DNA of 64,000 nt, taken from assembly GCA_022376925.1 (NCBI GenBank), contig JAIOJX010000027.1:18617471-18681470 (forward strand), given 5' to 3'. Source of the DNA: Tragulus kanchil. Taxonomy: Eukaryota > Chordata > Mammalia > Artiodactyla > Tragulidae. Shown here in pieces: positions 32,437 through 44,984 of this stretch. The notes under the pieces are model-generated. The model saw nothing but the letters and a program-made list of their open reading frames with translations, searched no databases and had not been told where the DNA came from. Numbering within the stretch: position 1 is the first letter of the stretch; every line of letters starts with the position of its first letter. The position numbers and the translations under genes are program-made.

Positions 32437-34205
32437 GAGGTGTGTGAACAGAGGCCCATGGTGCGCTGAGCACCCCCAGTTCCAGGTGAAGCTTCAGGAC
32501 AAGCTAGTGTTGACTAGCGGCTAGTTCTGACTGCTCTTTCTGCTTCTATCATGTGCGTTGTCCAAGCACTGCTAAAACCTTTAGGTTATTATCTTTAGAA
32601 CATCTGTACCAGCAGACACGGCAGAATAGGTGCTTGTTTTTTGGATTTGGCCAAGGGGATCCATCCACACTCGGCTTTCCAATCAAGCTCGGGACCAGAC
32701 CTCTCCAAGAGCTCGCAGCTTTGCCATCGCCTAGGGCCGCGTTTAAACTCCTGCAGTCTTTCACTCTCATGCAAACAGACACCTGAATGGAAAGGTGGTG
32801 CATATATTATTCACGTCTGTCTGCTACAAATGCTGCTCAGTTTCATGCTTTTAGGACAAATTCCAGGCAAAGGGCCCCTGGGAGAGGCCCCATTCCTCAG
32901 TACCCCATGCCCAGCGCTGTCAGTTAGGCAGCAGAATCATTTCTTTCATAAGAGCTGTCCAAGCCAAAGAAAACATACCCGTGCCCTGTGGCATGGGATC
33001 TCTGAAGGGACCGTGTTCTGAATTACAGTCCAAGGGGAGCTGACCTGAGACCAGATGCCTGAAGACCTGGAAAGCCGTGAGACAGGAATATATCAAAGAT
33101 GGACTTTATCGTTTGGTATGGTTGGAAAATCAATTTTCTCTGTATGGAACCGTGGCGTGGACAGCGTCTGCCTCTCTCGCTTTGGCTCTCTTTTCCCCGT
33201 GGTATAAATTAGAAGGACTGCGTCCGAATTCGGGTATGGACGCTAAAGAAACAAGCATCCCAGAGTGGGAGCCAATCACTGAAGAGGATGGAAACACAAG
33301 CCTCCTTTAGAGGAGAAATGGAAAGATGTCATTTATATGCACAGATTCAATTAGCAAAAAAATATAGGCTCAGGCAAGGCCCCTGCTGTGCTTCCTTATG
33401 CATCTAATGGAAAAATGGTTCCTGGTCCAGGATTTTATTATTATTGTTATTATTTGAAATGCCACCTTAGGAAAAAAAATCTTTCCATTTGATACCCACC
33501 TTCGTAGGAGAGGCTGGGTACAAAAATAAATAGTTGAAAATGTGCTGTGACTGAAAGAGTGCTGGCCAAACTAGTGCTAACTTTCCATCTGGACCTCAGT
33601 ACGCTGCCACCCAGAAATATTTTCTGGATCTCATTTCTATCCAGCTCTCTTCTTCTTCTCTTTTTATTTCTTTGGTGGGTTAAGATTCTCTCCCTGTGGT
33701 GATCTTCCACTGCAAGACTGGTGGGTTGGTTTTGTAACTGTTGTTATAAGGCAAAATGTTTCTTCCAAGGCCTCCTGAGGCAGATCAAGTAGGATATGAT
33801 CCCACTGAAGGGGACCCCTCTAGAGGTGGTCTCTCCCCGCAAGGGGCTGCTGGACTTCCTCGCAGTTTCCTTCTTGGCTGGCACGTACGGAGGTAGGGAA
33901 CAGCAGGGGACATTTCTCTTGGATCTTATCATGCTCTGCACGTTGGCTTGATTCTGACTTTAATGAATAGACACACGTGGAACCCAGTACTGCCTCAAGT
34001 GAAAAGGCTGGAGAAAACAAGTAGCGAAACTGTAGAATAGGTTTGTATTTAAAATAGTCTTATTTTTGACAGTTCCCCAGAGCCTTGGTATATTGAACAA
34101 TTCACGCCAACGATCCAAACTTCTTTGGAATGAATTAAATTCTTACTATTTCAGGGGGTGGGAATAAAAACAGAGGAGAATTCCTAAAGCCTAGGTGCCC
34201 TTCCA
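32437..34205. other. Single-copy DNA, no gene seen
   Basis: About 1.8 kb with no recognised repeat apart from short ATT runs near 33437. A 126-codon plus frame (32641-33021) and a 77-codon frame (33077-33310) show no family features. Confidence 0.4.
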
Positions 34206-34270
34206 ATTTTAATGACGAACCCACTCTATGACCTTGCACAAGTCATACAACTCTCTGGGTCTCTAGTTCT
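34206..34270 (+). mobile_element. MIR fragment
   Basis: 'ctctatgaccttgcacaagt' followed by 'catacaactctctgggtctc' is the MIR core word order. Confidence 0.7.
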
Positions 34271-34365
34271 TTTTTTATTTTTGACACAATTTGTGTTTTC
34301 ATTGATGTATAATGGATTTACAATACGCACAGCATGGTGATTCAGTATTTTCATCTAGTTCATTA
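34271..34365 (-). mobile_element. Artiodactyl L1 3' end fragment
   Basis: 'attgatgtataatggattta' and 'acagcatggtgattcagtat' match, inverted, the 3' terminus of artiodactyl L1 elements. Confidence 0.6.
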
Positions 34366-34579
34366 TTTTTAAAAAGCAAGTAATAATAGCTGTCCTGCCA
34401 ACGTCTTGGTTATATCGAAGCACACTCTTTACTACGTACAAATAACCTTTGGAAGCATTAAAAATGCTCTATCATCACAGCGCTTCTTTTTGCCAGGAAG
34501 CTCAGCACACATTATTTTAGAGATTACAAAACTGTTGTTTGAAACTTCAAACGAAAACCCATTGGTCATCTCTTCTCTG

Positions 34580-34720
34580 CTAGGCATCATGCGTGGTACT
34601 TCCTAAATCTCATCGCAACCCCTCATAAAGCCCTTGGACATTATGTATTTTTTTCTCAGTTGTCGATGGAAGAAGTGAATCAATCTCAGAGCTGAGATGA
34701 CTTGTCAATAACTGTGTTCC
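34580..34720 (-). mobile_element. Possible MIR fragment
   Basis: 'ctgctaggcatcatgcgtgg', 'aaatctcatcgcaacccctc', 'acttgtcaataactg' resembles the inverted MIR order, strongly diverged. Confidence 0.45.
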
Positions 34721-34973
34721 TAAGAAATAATGAAGTTGTATCAAACCCCAGAACTGGCTGGTCCCCAAAACTGGGGGCTAAGCACCTACTACCCAGTATA
34801 GGAATATACTTCTGGAACAAGAGCTTCTTGTTTCAGTTCATTTTAGGTCCATTTAAGAGCTTCACGCAAAGCTCATAAGATGGAGGGGCCTCTTTCTGAC
34901 TTAAAGTGAAGTAGGATCTGGAACTGGGGGTCTTGGGGCCCGTCTGCTATGATGCTCAGCTGCACAGTCTAGA

Positions 34974-35175
34974 ACAGGGGTCCCAAAACCTTTTGCTGCC
35001 AGGGAACAGTGTTACAGAAGACAACATCCCCCAGTTCAGGGTGGTGCTGGCGAGGAAGGGTTCTGGATGATTCAAGCACATGTCATTTCTTGTGCACCTT
35101 ATTCCTATTTTTATCACATCAGCTCCACCTCAGACCATCAGGAATGAGATCCCAGAGGCTGAGGATCACCGGTCT
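34974..35175 (-). mobile_element. hAT-type DNA transposon relic
   Basis: Begins 'caggggtcccaaaacctttt', has 'ggatgattcaagcacatgtc' and 'tttcttgtgcaccttattcc', and ends 'gaggatcaccggtctag'. This matches the order of a non-autonomous eutherian hAT (Charlie-like) element. No transposase. Exact subfamily not assigned. Confidence 0.65.
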
Positions 35176-36689
35176 AGAATAAGTGCTCCAGGAGGGACAG
35201 GGAGTGTGTTTGTGGGTGGTGTTAGCAGGTAAGGGAAGTGAAGTGCTAAAAGTGTTTTTATCTTCTCTACTTTCAACTCTTTAATTGGCAATAGCTACTG
35301 CTACTTTTGGATCTCATTTCTGACTAACTGTTGGGCTTTATACGAGTTGTTTCAGAGCAAACCAAACGTGGTCTCTGAGAGTCCAGGCGATGGATAGGAG
35401 GCAGGGGGCTTTGGGTTATTCAGAAGACAGATGGTAGCATCGTCTAGGATAATGACGAGGGCTTTGGGAAGAAGTGGATTCCTGTAAGAGTTATTTAGAA
35501 GGCCCAAACCAGTAAGTACTGATTATGGATTCAGTACAGCAGGGGCTGCGTGGGCACAAGGGAAGGAAGGGATGTCCAAGAGGACCGCCAAGTGTCAAGG
35601 CTTGCAACTCAGAAGGAGAGCTCTGGGAGGGCGGCCATTCCTCTGTCGGAGAACAGAAGGGAGGGTTTGGGTATTGACATGGGGAGGTTTGTGCAAATTT
35701 GGTGACATAAATGGAAAATGCACAGGGGCATTCAGGAAGTGCTAGATCACATCATATCTCCCACAGACCATTTATTATCAACAAACAAACAGGCCTTCCT
35801 ATGTGCGCCAGGGAAGACCCGTAGGATGCTGCAGTCCATGGGGTTGCAAAGATTCAGACGCAACTCAGCTACTGCCCGACACCACAAATCCCATGTGCGT
35901 CCTGGAAAGCTCCCCCTTCCCCGCTCCAGCACCCTGCCCTCCACACGGCATTAGCAGGAGCAGAAACAGCTGAGTGGACTTCTTTCTCTGACCCCGTGCA
36001 CTGGGGTCAGGGTTCAGTCAGAGGTGCTAATGAGTCAGAGAAATGGCTTGGGAGCAACCGATGGAAGGGAGAAGACAAGAGAGGGAGCGGAAATCAAAGA
36101 CTCTTATTTGCTTATTTGAGATTTACATTTTGCTTATATACGTAAGGATTTAAAATAAAATTTTAAAGGCTGCTAGCACTGTGCAGAGTATAAAGAATTC
36201 TTCCTGAGCCTATCCACTTGTCTTCCAGCCTGTTCCTTGCAATATCACTTTTTTACTAACATTACCTTACTTGTGTTTATTATTAGACAAGGACCTTAGT
36301 GACTGATGGCTGGAGCCGCGGCAGTTTGTCAAAGAGGGCATCATTTTAGGAATGTAAGATTTCGTTGGAAGCTAGGCTATAAAGCTCATGACTTCCAGAA
36401 TGAGCAGGACAATGGGGGGAAATTCCTGGCTCCTACAGTAAACAGGGAAGCGCTACAGCTGAGCTGGGCATGTAGACTAAATAAATGGCAACTGGAGGGC
36501 TGAGTTCAATCATTTAGCTCTGAAAAGTGAACCTCTAATCGACTTCCCTCCCAATGAAAGGTAACAGAACCTCAAACTAAAATAGATTTCGTCCATTTGA
36601 ATTCCTGTGATGAAGACATAAGTCACAGGTTAAGATGTAAGTATCTTAATATATGAATAACACTAAAGCCAGATTCAAAATGAACAACC
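35176..36689. other. Single-copy DNA, no gene seen
   Basis: Contains a short Bov-tA/BovB-type tail at 35823-35880 ('gctgcagtccatggggttgc', 'gattcagacgcaactcagc'). Otherwise no repeat or gene recognised. Confidence 0.45.
35823..35880 (+). mobile_element. Bov-tA/BovB 3' tail fragment
   Basis: Only the shared terminal segment is left, so the parent element (SINE or LINE) cannot be decided. Confidence 0.65.
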
Positions 36690-36785
36690 CGGGACGCCCC
36701 TGCTGATCCACTGGTTAACATGCAGGGGGGAGAGGGTTGATCCCCAGTCAGGGAACTAATACCCCACATACTGCCCATCCTAAAT
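36690..36785 (+). mobile_element. CHR-type SINE head fragment
   Basis: 'gacgcccctgctgatccact', 'ggttgatccccagtcaggga', 'actaataccccacata'. Followed by an (AAT)n run at 36796-36822 that may be its degenerated tail. Confidence 0.7.
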
Positions 36786-38415
36786 AATAACACCGATGAT
36801 AATAATAATAATAATAGTAATAAGAAGCAACCAAACTTGAACTTGAGATTCACAGAAATTTCTACCAATCATATTCTTTTCTACTTTATTCATTAATATT
36901 CTTTTATAGCTTTTGTTACTAGTTTTAGTTTCTTTTTTATTTCATCAGTTCTCTTAACGGAAAAGCAAAAGTTCATAACTGAAAATTAAGTCTGAATGAT
37001 TTCTCATTTGAACCAGTTTTTACCTTTGACGCACATTCACGAGGCTTTGACGTTTACGGTAGGACTCCTTGTTTGCAGGGTGGTTCAAGAATGATGTGGA
37101 AGAATGATGGAGTTGAGGAAGATGTGTGATTTTTCTTTAAAGAAATTAAATAAGAAAGCTTCTTTGCAGGTAGGACGTGAGCAGAGCGCTTTCAGGTACC
37201 CATGTAGAGAAAGGCCGACTGTCACCGTGAAGAAGCTCTTTCTAACTCAACTAGAGCCACAGGGTGGAGATGTGAGTCTTCAGATAAGCTCCCCCTTTGC
37301 CTGAACACCCACAAAGAAACATTCAATGGTTTCACTAATAGATCCTGAAACCACAAAGCTGGGGAGTCCATCAAAAGGCCCTTTAGCAACTTTAAATCGA
37401 GGGAGGGACTGGGTCAGCGTGTGCTACCTTTTCACACATTCCTCAGGTTACAAGCTGACGCAAAACTGACATTTATGTTCCTCTAAAGAGGTCTTATTAT
37501 CACTAGCGTGGTATCAGCCCACTGACAGAAAAGCGAAATGCACCTTTTGAATTACCTAGCAGTTACTTTTCAACACTTAATCTTTTGCATTTCCTCTGGC
37601 CTCGCTGAAATGAACCTAAACGGAATCACAGGACTCGCTGGCTTCTGTATCAGGACATCTATTGCTCAGAGAATTGAAGCGAAAGAGACGAAAGAATGAA
37701 AAGGCCGAGATTTCTGTCGTCTTCAGTAATGACGAGCAAGCATTATGGCCAGACCTGGGCCAACTGAGCCAAGGTTTCAATGACTCCACCTAATCTGTGG
37801 TTTTCAAAATGCACCCAGTTATACTCAAGATCTTTTTCTGCAAGTAAACAACGGATGCTTAGGGGGAATACACACACACACACACACACACACACATAAA
37901 GAATTTAGAAGTTTCCTTTCACATTCAGTGGCAACTTAGAACTCAACAATTTCATGTGATTTTTGCTTCTTCTTGATTCATAGGGAGGATATTGGCTCTC
38001 TGTTAACAATTGCAACATTAACACTAAGCCAGAAGGGTTACTTACAGCCAAGCTCTGAACAGGTTTCTACTCAGGGTTCTGTCAAAAAGTTTTCTAGAAA
38101 TTTTCATGTCACACCTTCTCTGGACCGTGGCGATAAGAGGAAAGGTTTTAATGGTAAACTGGAACATACCGATTATTTGAAGGAGAATGCTGTATTTGAT
38201 GATGAAAGACTGCATTCTTTAGACACACACACACACAGATAAATACACGCATATAGATACACACATGAACAATCTGCCCCGGCAACAAGCCTGGTATCGG
38301 CACGGGTATAGTATACCCGTGGCATGACTGACTTTGGAAGTTGTAAACATCGGCAAAATAAGCATTCCTCTTTGAATCCCCCTAGCATAATTGTCTTTTT
38401 CTTTGAGTAATTGTG
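36786..38415. other. Single-copy DNA, no gene seen
   Basis: Includes an AAT repeat (36796-36822) and CA repeats at 37869-37896 and 38223-38238. An 89-codon plus frame (37973-38242) runs into the second CA repeat and is not credible as a gene. Confidence 0.5.
37869..37896. repeat. (CA)n microsatellite
   Basis: About fourteen uninterrupted CA units. Confidence 0.95.
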
Positions 38416-38490
38416 CTTACAGTGCTTAGTCGTTCTGCCAAGTCCAACTCTCCACGGCCGCCTGCCAGGCTCCCCCCCAGAGGATATCAC
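38416..38490 (-). mobile_element. Bov-tA fragment, degraded
   Basis: 'gtgcttagtcgttctgccaa', 'gtccaactctccacggc', 'cctgccaggctc' keeps inverted Bov-tA order with internal losses. Confidence 0.6.
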
Positions 38491-39056
38491 AGGGGGATTC
38501 TGTGCCCTTCTCATTGCTCTCATGACTCTTAATCTTGTCTTTCACTGTCCTCCTCCTTGGAGTTCTTTTAAAGTTGGTTTACAGAGTCCTCCACTCACTA
38601 AGGAGACTGAGTGACACCCCTTCCACCTGTCCCTTGCGTTGGACCCCTGGGCGAGAATAACTGAAATGCACAGTGGACATGCAGTTACTAAGTGTGACTG
38701 TGTCCACTTATTAGCATTTTGAAATGATGTCATCACTTCAAATCCTGAACACTGTGCTAAAATTTAGACATCTTCAGACTCTCAGATGATTAGTTATCAT
38801 GTTAATTTTGTACCTGTCCTTTGGCTACCATATGGGGAAGCTTCTCTCTCAAGTATGACGTATCCTAAAGCCTCTTTATAGCAGAAAACATTTACCTGTG
38901 ATCACGGAAGGATGATATGTATGATTCTTGGACATCAAAGAAGTCCTTAAAATGTTCTACGACCTAGCTCATATGGAAATCAAAATCTAAAAGCAAATTC
39001 TAGAGTAAAATTCAAGAAGAACTGCCACATTCTAATTCTAATAATAACTATCCCAC
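38491..39056. other. Single-copy DNA, no gene seen
   Basis: Unremarkable AT-rich sequence; no repeat or coding signal recognised. Confidence 0.4.
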
Positions 39057-39326
39057 AGTAAAAATTAAACACCACAATAAAAATAAATACAATTTTAAAA
39101 TATATTTTATGATTACGATTCATGCAATGTTGGCTTTCATGATTTCTTTTCAGCATTTATCTTAGTCTAAACAGGTGGAAATGTTGAAGGAAAAAATGTC
39201 TGTCTTTAATGATACAATTTAAAGACACACTGTCACACGAGTCATGCTGGCAAATATGCTTTCACTGATCCCAGGTAATCTGAAAATGAAACGAGCAGAG
39301 CTGATGTACAGGTAGACGCCATCTTT

Positions 39327-39538
39327 TGTCGTTGTCTGATTGCTGAGCCATGTTGGACTCTTGGGATGCCCATGAACTGGAGCCCAGCGGGCTCCTCTGT
39401 CTGTGGGATTCTCCAGGCAAGAATCCTGGAGTGGGCTGTCAGTCCCTTCTCCAGGGGAGCTTCTTGACACTGGGATTGAACCCAGGTCTCCAGCATGGCA
39501 GGCAGATTCTTTCCTGTCTGAGCCACCCGGGAAACCCT
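39327..39538 (-). mobile_element. Bov-tA SINE (dup copy 1)
   Basis: Inverted, complete: 'ttgctgagccatgttggact', 'gggctcctctgtctgtggga', 'ttctccaggggagcttcttg', 'ggcaggcagattctttcctg'. Confidence 0.92.
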
Positions 39539-40414
39539 AGTCATTAACATGGTGCTCGCATGACCAAAAACTATGCTGGTTCTTTCAGAAACGTTTTCAT
39601 TTGGGGATAATCTTTCAAATGCCTTGCAGAGTAAATTTAAGCAGATTTATTAAAATGTTTAGGATGCAGCCCAATTCCTATTCTCTTCTCTTCTCCTGCA
39701 CGAACTATTTGGTGAAAACCAACCCACCGTGACAATTACCTTCCTACAATAAACTTTCCTACACCACCCTAAAGAGCTTCAGGGGCAAGTGTTTTATCCC
39801 CAGTCTTGAATCCAATTCTGATTCCAGGTTCATGTATTTTTGCAAAAGGAGCGCAGACGAAATAAGCAGACGCTGCACCATGCAGTGGTCCTCCTTCTGA
39901 GCACTCTCTGAACGTCGTGTTGAGCTGCAGTCATTTATCTGCATCTGTGAGGGCAGCTCAGGAATTGGGGGACCCCTGTGTATCCAGGAAAAGGCCATCG
40001 CACACACGTACACACATAGAGCAACAGCAACATACATGGCTATAACTGTTTAACGTTTTGTTAACTGTTTGAATTGGTCTGTGGAACTGAATTGTCACTG
40101 AATCATCAGAGTTACAATTTTCACACACTTTTCCCCAAAAAAAAAGTAAAAATTAAACACCACAATAAAAATAAATACAATTTTAAAATATATTTTATGA
40201 TTACGATTCATGCAATGTTGGCTTTCATGATTTCTTTTCAGCATTTATCTTAGTCTAAACAGGTGGAAATGTTGAAGGAAAAAATGTCTGTCTTTAATGA
40301 TACAATTTAAAGACACACTGTCACACGAGTCATGCTGGCAAATATGCTTTCACTGATCCCAGGTAATCTGAAAATGAAACGAGCAGAGCTGATGTACAGG
40401 TAGACGCCATCTTT

Positions 40415-40626
40415 TGTCGTTGTCTGATTGCTGAGCCATGTTGGACTCTTGGGATGCCCATGAACTGGAGCCCAGCGGGCTCCTCTGTCTGTGGGATTCT
40501 CCAGGCAAGAATCCTGGAGTGGGCTGTCAGTCCCTTCTCCAGGGGAGCTTCTTGACACTGGGATTGAACCCAGGTCTCCAGCATGGCAGGCAGATTCTTT
40601 CCTGTCTGAGCCACCCGGGAAACCCT
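40415..40626 (-). mobile_element. Bov-tA SINE (dup copy 2)
   Basis: Repeat of 39327-39538. Confidence 0.92.
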
Positions 40627-41530
40627 AGTCATTAACATGGTGCTCGCATGACCAAAAACTATGCTGGTTCTTTCAGAAACGTTTTCATTTGGGGATAATC
40701 TTTCAAATGCCTTGCAGAGTAAATTTAAGCAGATTTATTAAAATGTTTAGGATGCAGCCCAATTCCTATTCTCTTCTCTTCTCCTGCACGAACTATTTGG
40801 TGAAAACCAACCCACCGTGACAATTACCTTCCTACAATAAACTTTCCTACACCACCCTAAAGAGCTTCAGGGGCAAGTGTTTTATCCCCAGTCTTGAATC
40901 CAATTCTGATTCCAGGTTCATGTATTTTTGCAAAAGGAGCGCAGACGAAATAAGCAGACGCTGCACCATGCAGTGGTCCTCCTTCTGAGCACTCTCTGAA
41001 CGTCGTGTTGAGCTGCAGTCATTTATCTGCATCTGTGAGGGCAGCTCAGGAATTGGGGGACCCCTGTGTATCCAGGAAAAGGCCATCGCACACACGTACA
41101 CACATAGAGCAACAGCAACATACATGGCTATAACTGTTTAACGTTTTGTTAACTGTTTCGAATTGGTCTGTGGAACTGAATTGTCACTGAATCATCAGAG
41201 TTACAATTTTCACACACTTTTCTATTTTTTCAAAGCTGGTGTGGAAGGTTAGGAAGCAAAGGGAGCTACCTTGGGGGTGGGGGTGGGGGAATCTTATGCA
41301 GAAACACGGCTGTGAGAAAGACCTTGGTGTCTCTGAGGGCTTGTGTAATGAAGGTGGGTCTCCAGGGTGGAGAAGGGTGGTAAGCATCTGTAAGCGGACA
41401 GAACACACGCTCCTGCTCCTCTCAGCTGTGAATGACTAAGTGAATGTCGGTGCATATTTAACACACGGCTGGCGATGAATGTCTTCCCATGCCCCGTGCT
41501 ATTGATGGTGATAATAATATAGATTGGCAT

Positions 41531-41732
41531 GGGGCTTCCCTGGTGGCTCACTGCTAAAAAAAATCCTCCTGCCAATGCAGGAGGCCTGGGTTCAGTCCCT
41601 GGGTTTGGAAGATCCCTTGCAGAAGGAAATGGCAACCTGCTGCACTGTTCTTGCCTGGGAAATCCCATGGACAGAGGAGCCTAGTGGGCTATGGTCCATG
41701 GGGTGGCAAAGAATCAGACACGACTGAGAGAC
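41531..41732 (+). mobile_element. Bov-tA SINE
   Basis: Full-length forward copy: 'gggcttccctggtggctcac', 'ctgccaatgcaggaggcctg', 'ggaagatcccttgcagaagg', 'gaatcagacacgactgagag', then a T run. Confidence 0.93.
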
Positions 41733-42668
41733 TTTTTTTTTCACCACCTGTCATCATTTGCAATCGATTTAATGTTACACAGCATTAAGGTTCAACTCAG
41801 GTGAAATTATATCCTCATAAAGGGAATCCTATTCTTCTTTTCAGTATGCCTATGTTATATATATAAAAAAACCCACTCACTTTTTATTACTATGTTTTGA
41901 ATTTCATCAATAAAGAACATGTGGAAATATGTATTATTTTCTCTTGCTATATAAATACCTACATACTATTCTCAGCTTACATTATGACTTGCAAACTCTA
42001 AAAAAGTAAACTTGATTTAGTCAATTAATTTTGATCATTGTTATTGCTTCATTTTATAAATACACTATAAGTTATGTACTAATATATAAATTAAATTCCA
42101 TTGCTTTACATCTTTGCTATTAGAAACAATGCTTAAAAGCTATCTTTGTGAGAGTGTCTTCACAGATACGGATGAAATTTTCTCTGTGCATGAACCTAAT
42201 GTGGTTTTGCTGCCTTAACGTTTGAGATTATCCTCAACTTGATTACAGATTGCCTACAAACCCTAATCAGCAGTGTGAGAAGTTTTAGCCAGTATCCTAA
42301 TCAATATCCTGACCAACGATTAACTTACTAAATTTTCTCTGGTATACTTATATTATCAATATATGTCTTTATATCAACCATGAATGACCTAGAAACATGT
42401 CTTCTAGTTTCTAAAATCTGCCGTCAAATCTGTCATGCTCTTTCTGTTGACCGCTGTTTTGATTAAATATTGATCTGAATGAGACTGACATATAGACACC
42501 CACAGGAGAGATACCTATCCACCAGGACCCAGTCCAGTTCTGTAAAGGCCCATCTGTTCATGAAAATAATCTGACTTTGATAAGCGCATTGTGTTTTGTG
42601 CTGCAGGCACTGACATCCATCATGTATCGTGCTGGCCTCTCTCTCATCTGTTTTTCAAATGATCTGTT
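41733..42668. other. AT-rich single-copy DNA, no gene seen
   Basis: Very AT-rich from about 41840 to 42110. No repeat family or coding frame recognised. Confidence 0.45.
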
Positions 42669-44821
42669 ACTGCCGACCAGAGGCCTGCGTCCTTGCACAG
42701 CATGTTTCTCCTCGGTCTTCCTGCGGTAATTCCTTGAAACACTTGAGCCTGTATTGTTACACAGGTATAGAGTTAATACTTCTTTAACCTCCTAGTGAAT
42801 TGCTCCTGTATCATTCTACCATGACTTTTTGCCTTGAATTCTGCTTTCTGACACGGCTGGTGGCACGCCAGCTGTCTTTGGTTGCTGATTCCCGCTTATA
42901 CTGAAGGTGTCTTTAGTTCCTGTTGTATGTTTTCTGTCTTCCTGGGACAGGACGCTTGATGCCCGCCTCATGGGCAGGTCACTTGATGACTCCAGTTTGT
43001 AGCATCAGTTCTCTCACAGAAGACTGCATGCTGTTCACAGGTGAAGTGTTTGCTGATAGGCCTGAAGATGATCACACTATGCATTTTCTATTTACCATAG
43101 ATCTTGTTTTGCTTCTCTTGTTTTTCTTTCTTGACTTTCAAAAGTAAGCCCATTTTCCTTCCCTAATTCTCTTGAATGTACTCTTTTTATGTTTATTCTC
43201 AAGTGCCTTATTTTAAGTTTTAAAAATAATGGATAGGCTCTGTCACGTGTAGTGTTGCTTTCGACTGACAGAATAATTGAGCAGCCAGGACAAAGAGCTC
43301 CGCTTACCTGCTTTATCCTCCAACCCCATCCTGTGCTTTCCTCTATTTTTAAAATTTTACCCTCATAGGTCACTTTCATTACATATTAATGAAAATGAAT
43401 GGATGCTGTCACACTTATTTACTGAAGCCCACAGTTTGCATGAAGTGGGTCACTGTTTCTTCTGGCATGTCCGCTGGGTTTTGACAAATGCACAGGGACA
43501 GCCAGCCCTGCATTTTCACCAGAAGACCGTTCTCTGAGCTCCATATGTCGTCCCTATTAACAAAATGGGACATAGCCGCAGAATGGAGCATTACTTAGTA
43601 ATGAAAAAGAAGAGACTCCTGATGGCTGCAGTGATGTAGATGAATCTCAAATGCATACAGCCGGCACTATTAAGAGGCTACATACTACATGATTGATCTG
43701 AACGGTATTCTGGGGAAAAAGCAAAAATGACTAAATCAGTCAATAGAGACTGCCGACCAGAGGCCTGCGTCCTTGCACAGCATGTTTCTCCTCGGTCTTC
43801 CTGCGGTAATTCCTTGAAACACTTGAGCCTGTATTGTTACACAGGTATAGAGTTAATACTTCTTTAACCTCCTAGTGAATTGCTCCTGTATCATTCTACC
43901 ATGACTTTTTGCCTTGAATTCTGCTTTCTGACACGGCTGGTGGCACGCCAGCTGTCTTTGGTTGCTGATTCCCGCTTATACTGAAGGTGTCTTTAGTTCC
44001 TGTTGTATGTTTTCTGTCTTCCTGGGACAGGACGCTTGATGCCCGCCTCATGGGCAGGTCACTTGATGACTCCAGTTTGTAGCATCAGTTCTCTCACAGA
44101 AGACTGCATGCTGTTCACAGGTGAAGTGTTTGCTGATAGGCCTGAAGATGATCACACTATGCATTTTCTATTTACCATAGATCTTGTTTTGCTTCTCTTG
44201 TTTTTCTTTCTTGACTTTCAAAAGTAAGCCCATTTTCCTTCCCTAATTCTCTTGAATGTACTCTTTTTATGTTTATTCTCAAGTGCCTTATTTTAAGTTT
44301 TAAAAATAATGGATAGGCTCTGTCACGTGTAGTGTTGCTTTCGACTGACAGAATAATTGAGCAGCCAGGACAAAGAGCTCCGCTTACCTGCTTTATCCTC
44401 CAACCCCATCCTGTGCTTTCCTCTATTTTTAAAATTTTACCCTCATAGGTCACTTTCATTACATATTAATGAAAATGAATGGATGCTGTCACACTTATTT
44501 ACTGAAGCCCACAGTTTGCATGAAGTGGGTCACTGTTTCTTCTGGCATGTCCGCTGGGTTTTGACAAATGCACAGGGACAGCCAGCCCTGCATTTTCACC
44601 AGAAGACCGTTCTCTGAGCTCCATATGTCGTCCCTATTAACAAAATGGGACATAGCCGCAGAATGGAGCATTACTTAGTAATGAAAAAGAAGAGACTCCT
44701 GATGGCTGCAGTGATGTAGATGAATCTCAAATGCATACAGCCGGCACTATTAAGAGGCTACATACTACATGATTGATCTGAACGGTATTCTGGAAAAAGC
44801 AGAACTATCATCAATAGAGAC
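42669..44821. repeat. Tandem duplication, 1.08 kb unit
   Basis: Copy 1 is 42669-43748 and copy 2 is 43749-44821, abutting, offset exactly 1080 almost throughout. Differences occur only in the last 40 bases ('tggggaaaaagcaaaaatga' against 'tggaaaaagcagaactatca'). Confidence 0.94.
43575..43748 (+). mobile_element. Old L1 3' UTR fragment (dup copy 1)
   Basis: 'gcagaatggagcattactta', 'gtaatgaaaaagaagag', 'gatgtagatgaatctcaaat', 'ggctacatactacatgattg' follows the order of old mammalian (L1M-type) 3' UTRs. The duplication junction cuts it. Confidence 0.7.
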
Positions 44822-44870
44822 AGTGTTGGTGGTTGCAAGAATCGAGGGTGAGGAAAGGAAGTGACTACAA
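44655..44870 (+). mobile_element. Old L1 3' UTR fragment (dup copy 2)
   Basis: The same fragment as 43575-43748 but running on through 'agagacagtgttggtggttg' as the L1 order predicts. This copy holds the true right-hand continuation. Confidence 0.7.
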
Positions 44871-44872
44871 AG

Positions 44873-44984
44873 GTGCTGTGGTCAGTCGTGTCCTGCCCTT
44901 TTTGGCCCCATGGACTGTAGCCTGCCAGGCTCCTCTGTCCAGGCACGAATACTGGAGTGGGTCACGGAGGTCTTCCCAGCCTAG
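44873..44984 (-). mobile_element. Bov-tA fragment
   Basis: Inverted 3' half: 'gtcagtcgtgtcctgccctt', 'gactgtagcctgccaggctc', 'gaatactggagtgggtcacg'. Internal deletions, 5' head mostly lost. Confidence 0.85.

Larger units (their letters stand above)
39057..41222. repeat. Tandem duplication, ~1.08 kb unit
   Basis: Copy 1 is 39057-40133 and copy 2 is 40145-41222, offset 1088-1089. The copies are nearly identical, with an extra C in copy 2 near 41159. The short spacer between them is an A run ('ccccaaaaaaaaa'). Confidence 0.93.

Noticed and set aside
32007..32459. 150-codon minus-strand frame as a gene
   Set aside because: It lies on the antisense strand of a BovB 3' end.
41273..41289. G5-T-G5-T-G5 run as a canonical G-quadruplex
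   Set aside because: The fourth G run is nine bases away, beyond the usual loop limit; weak candidate only.
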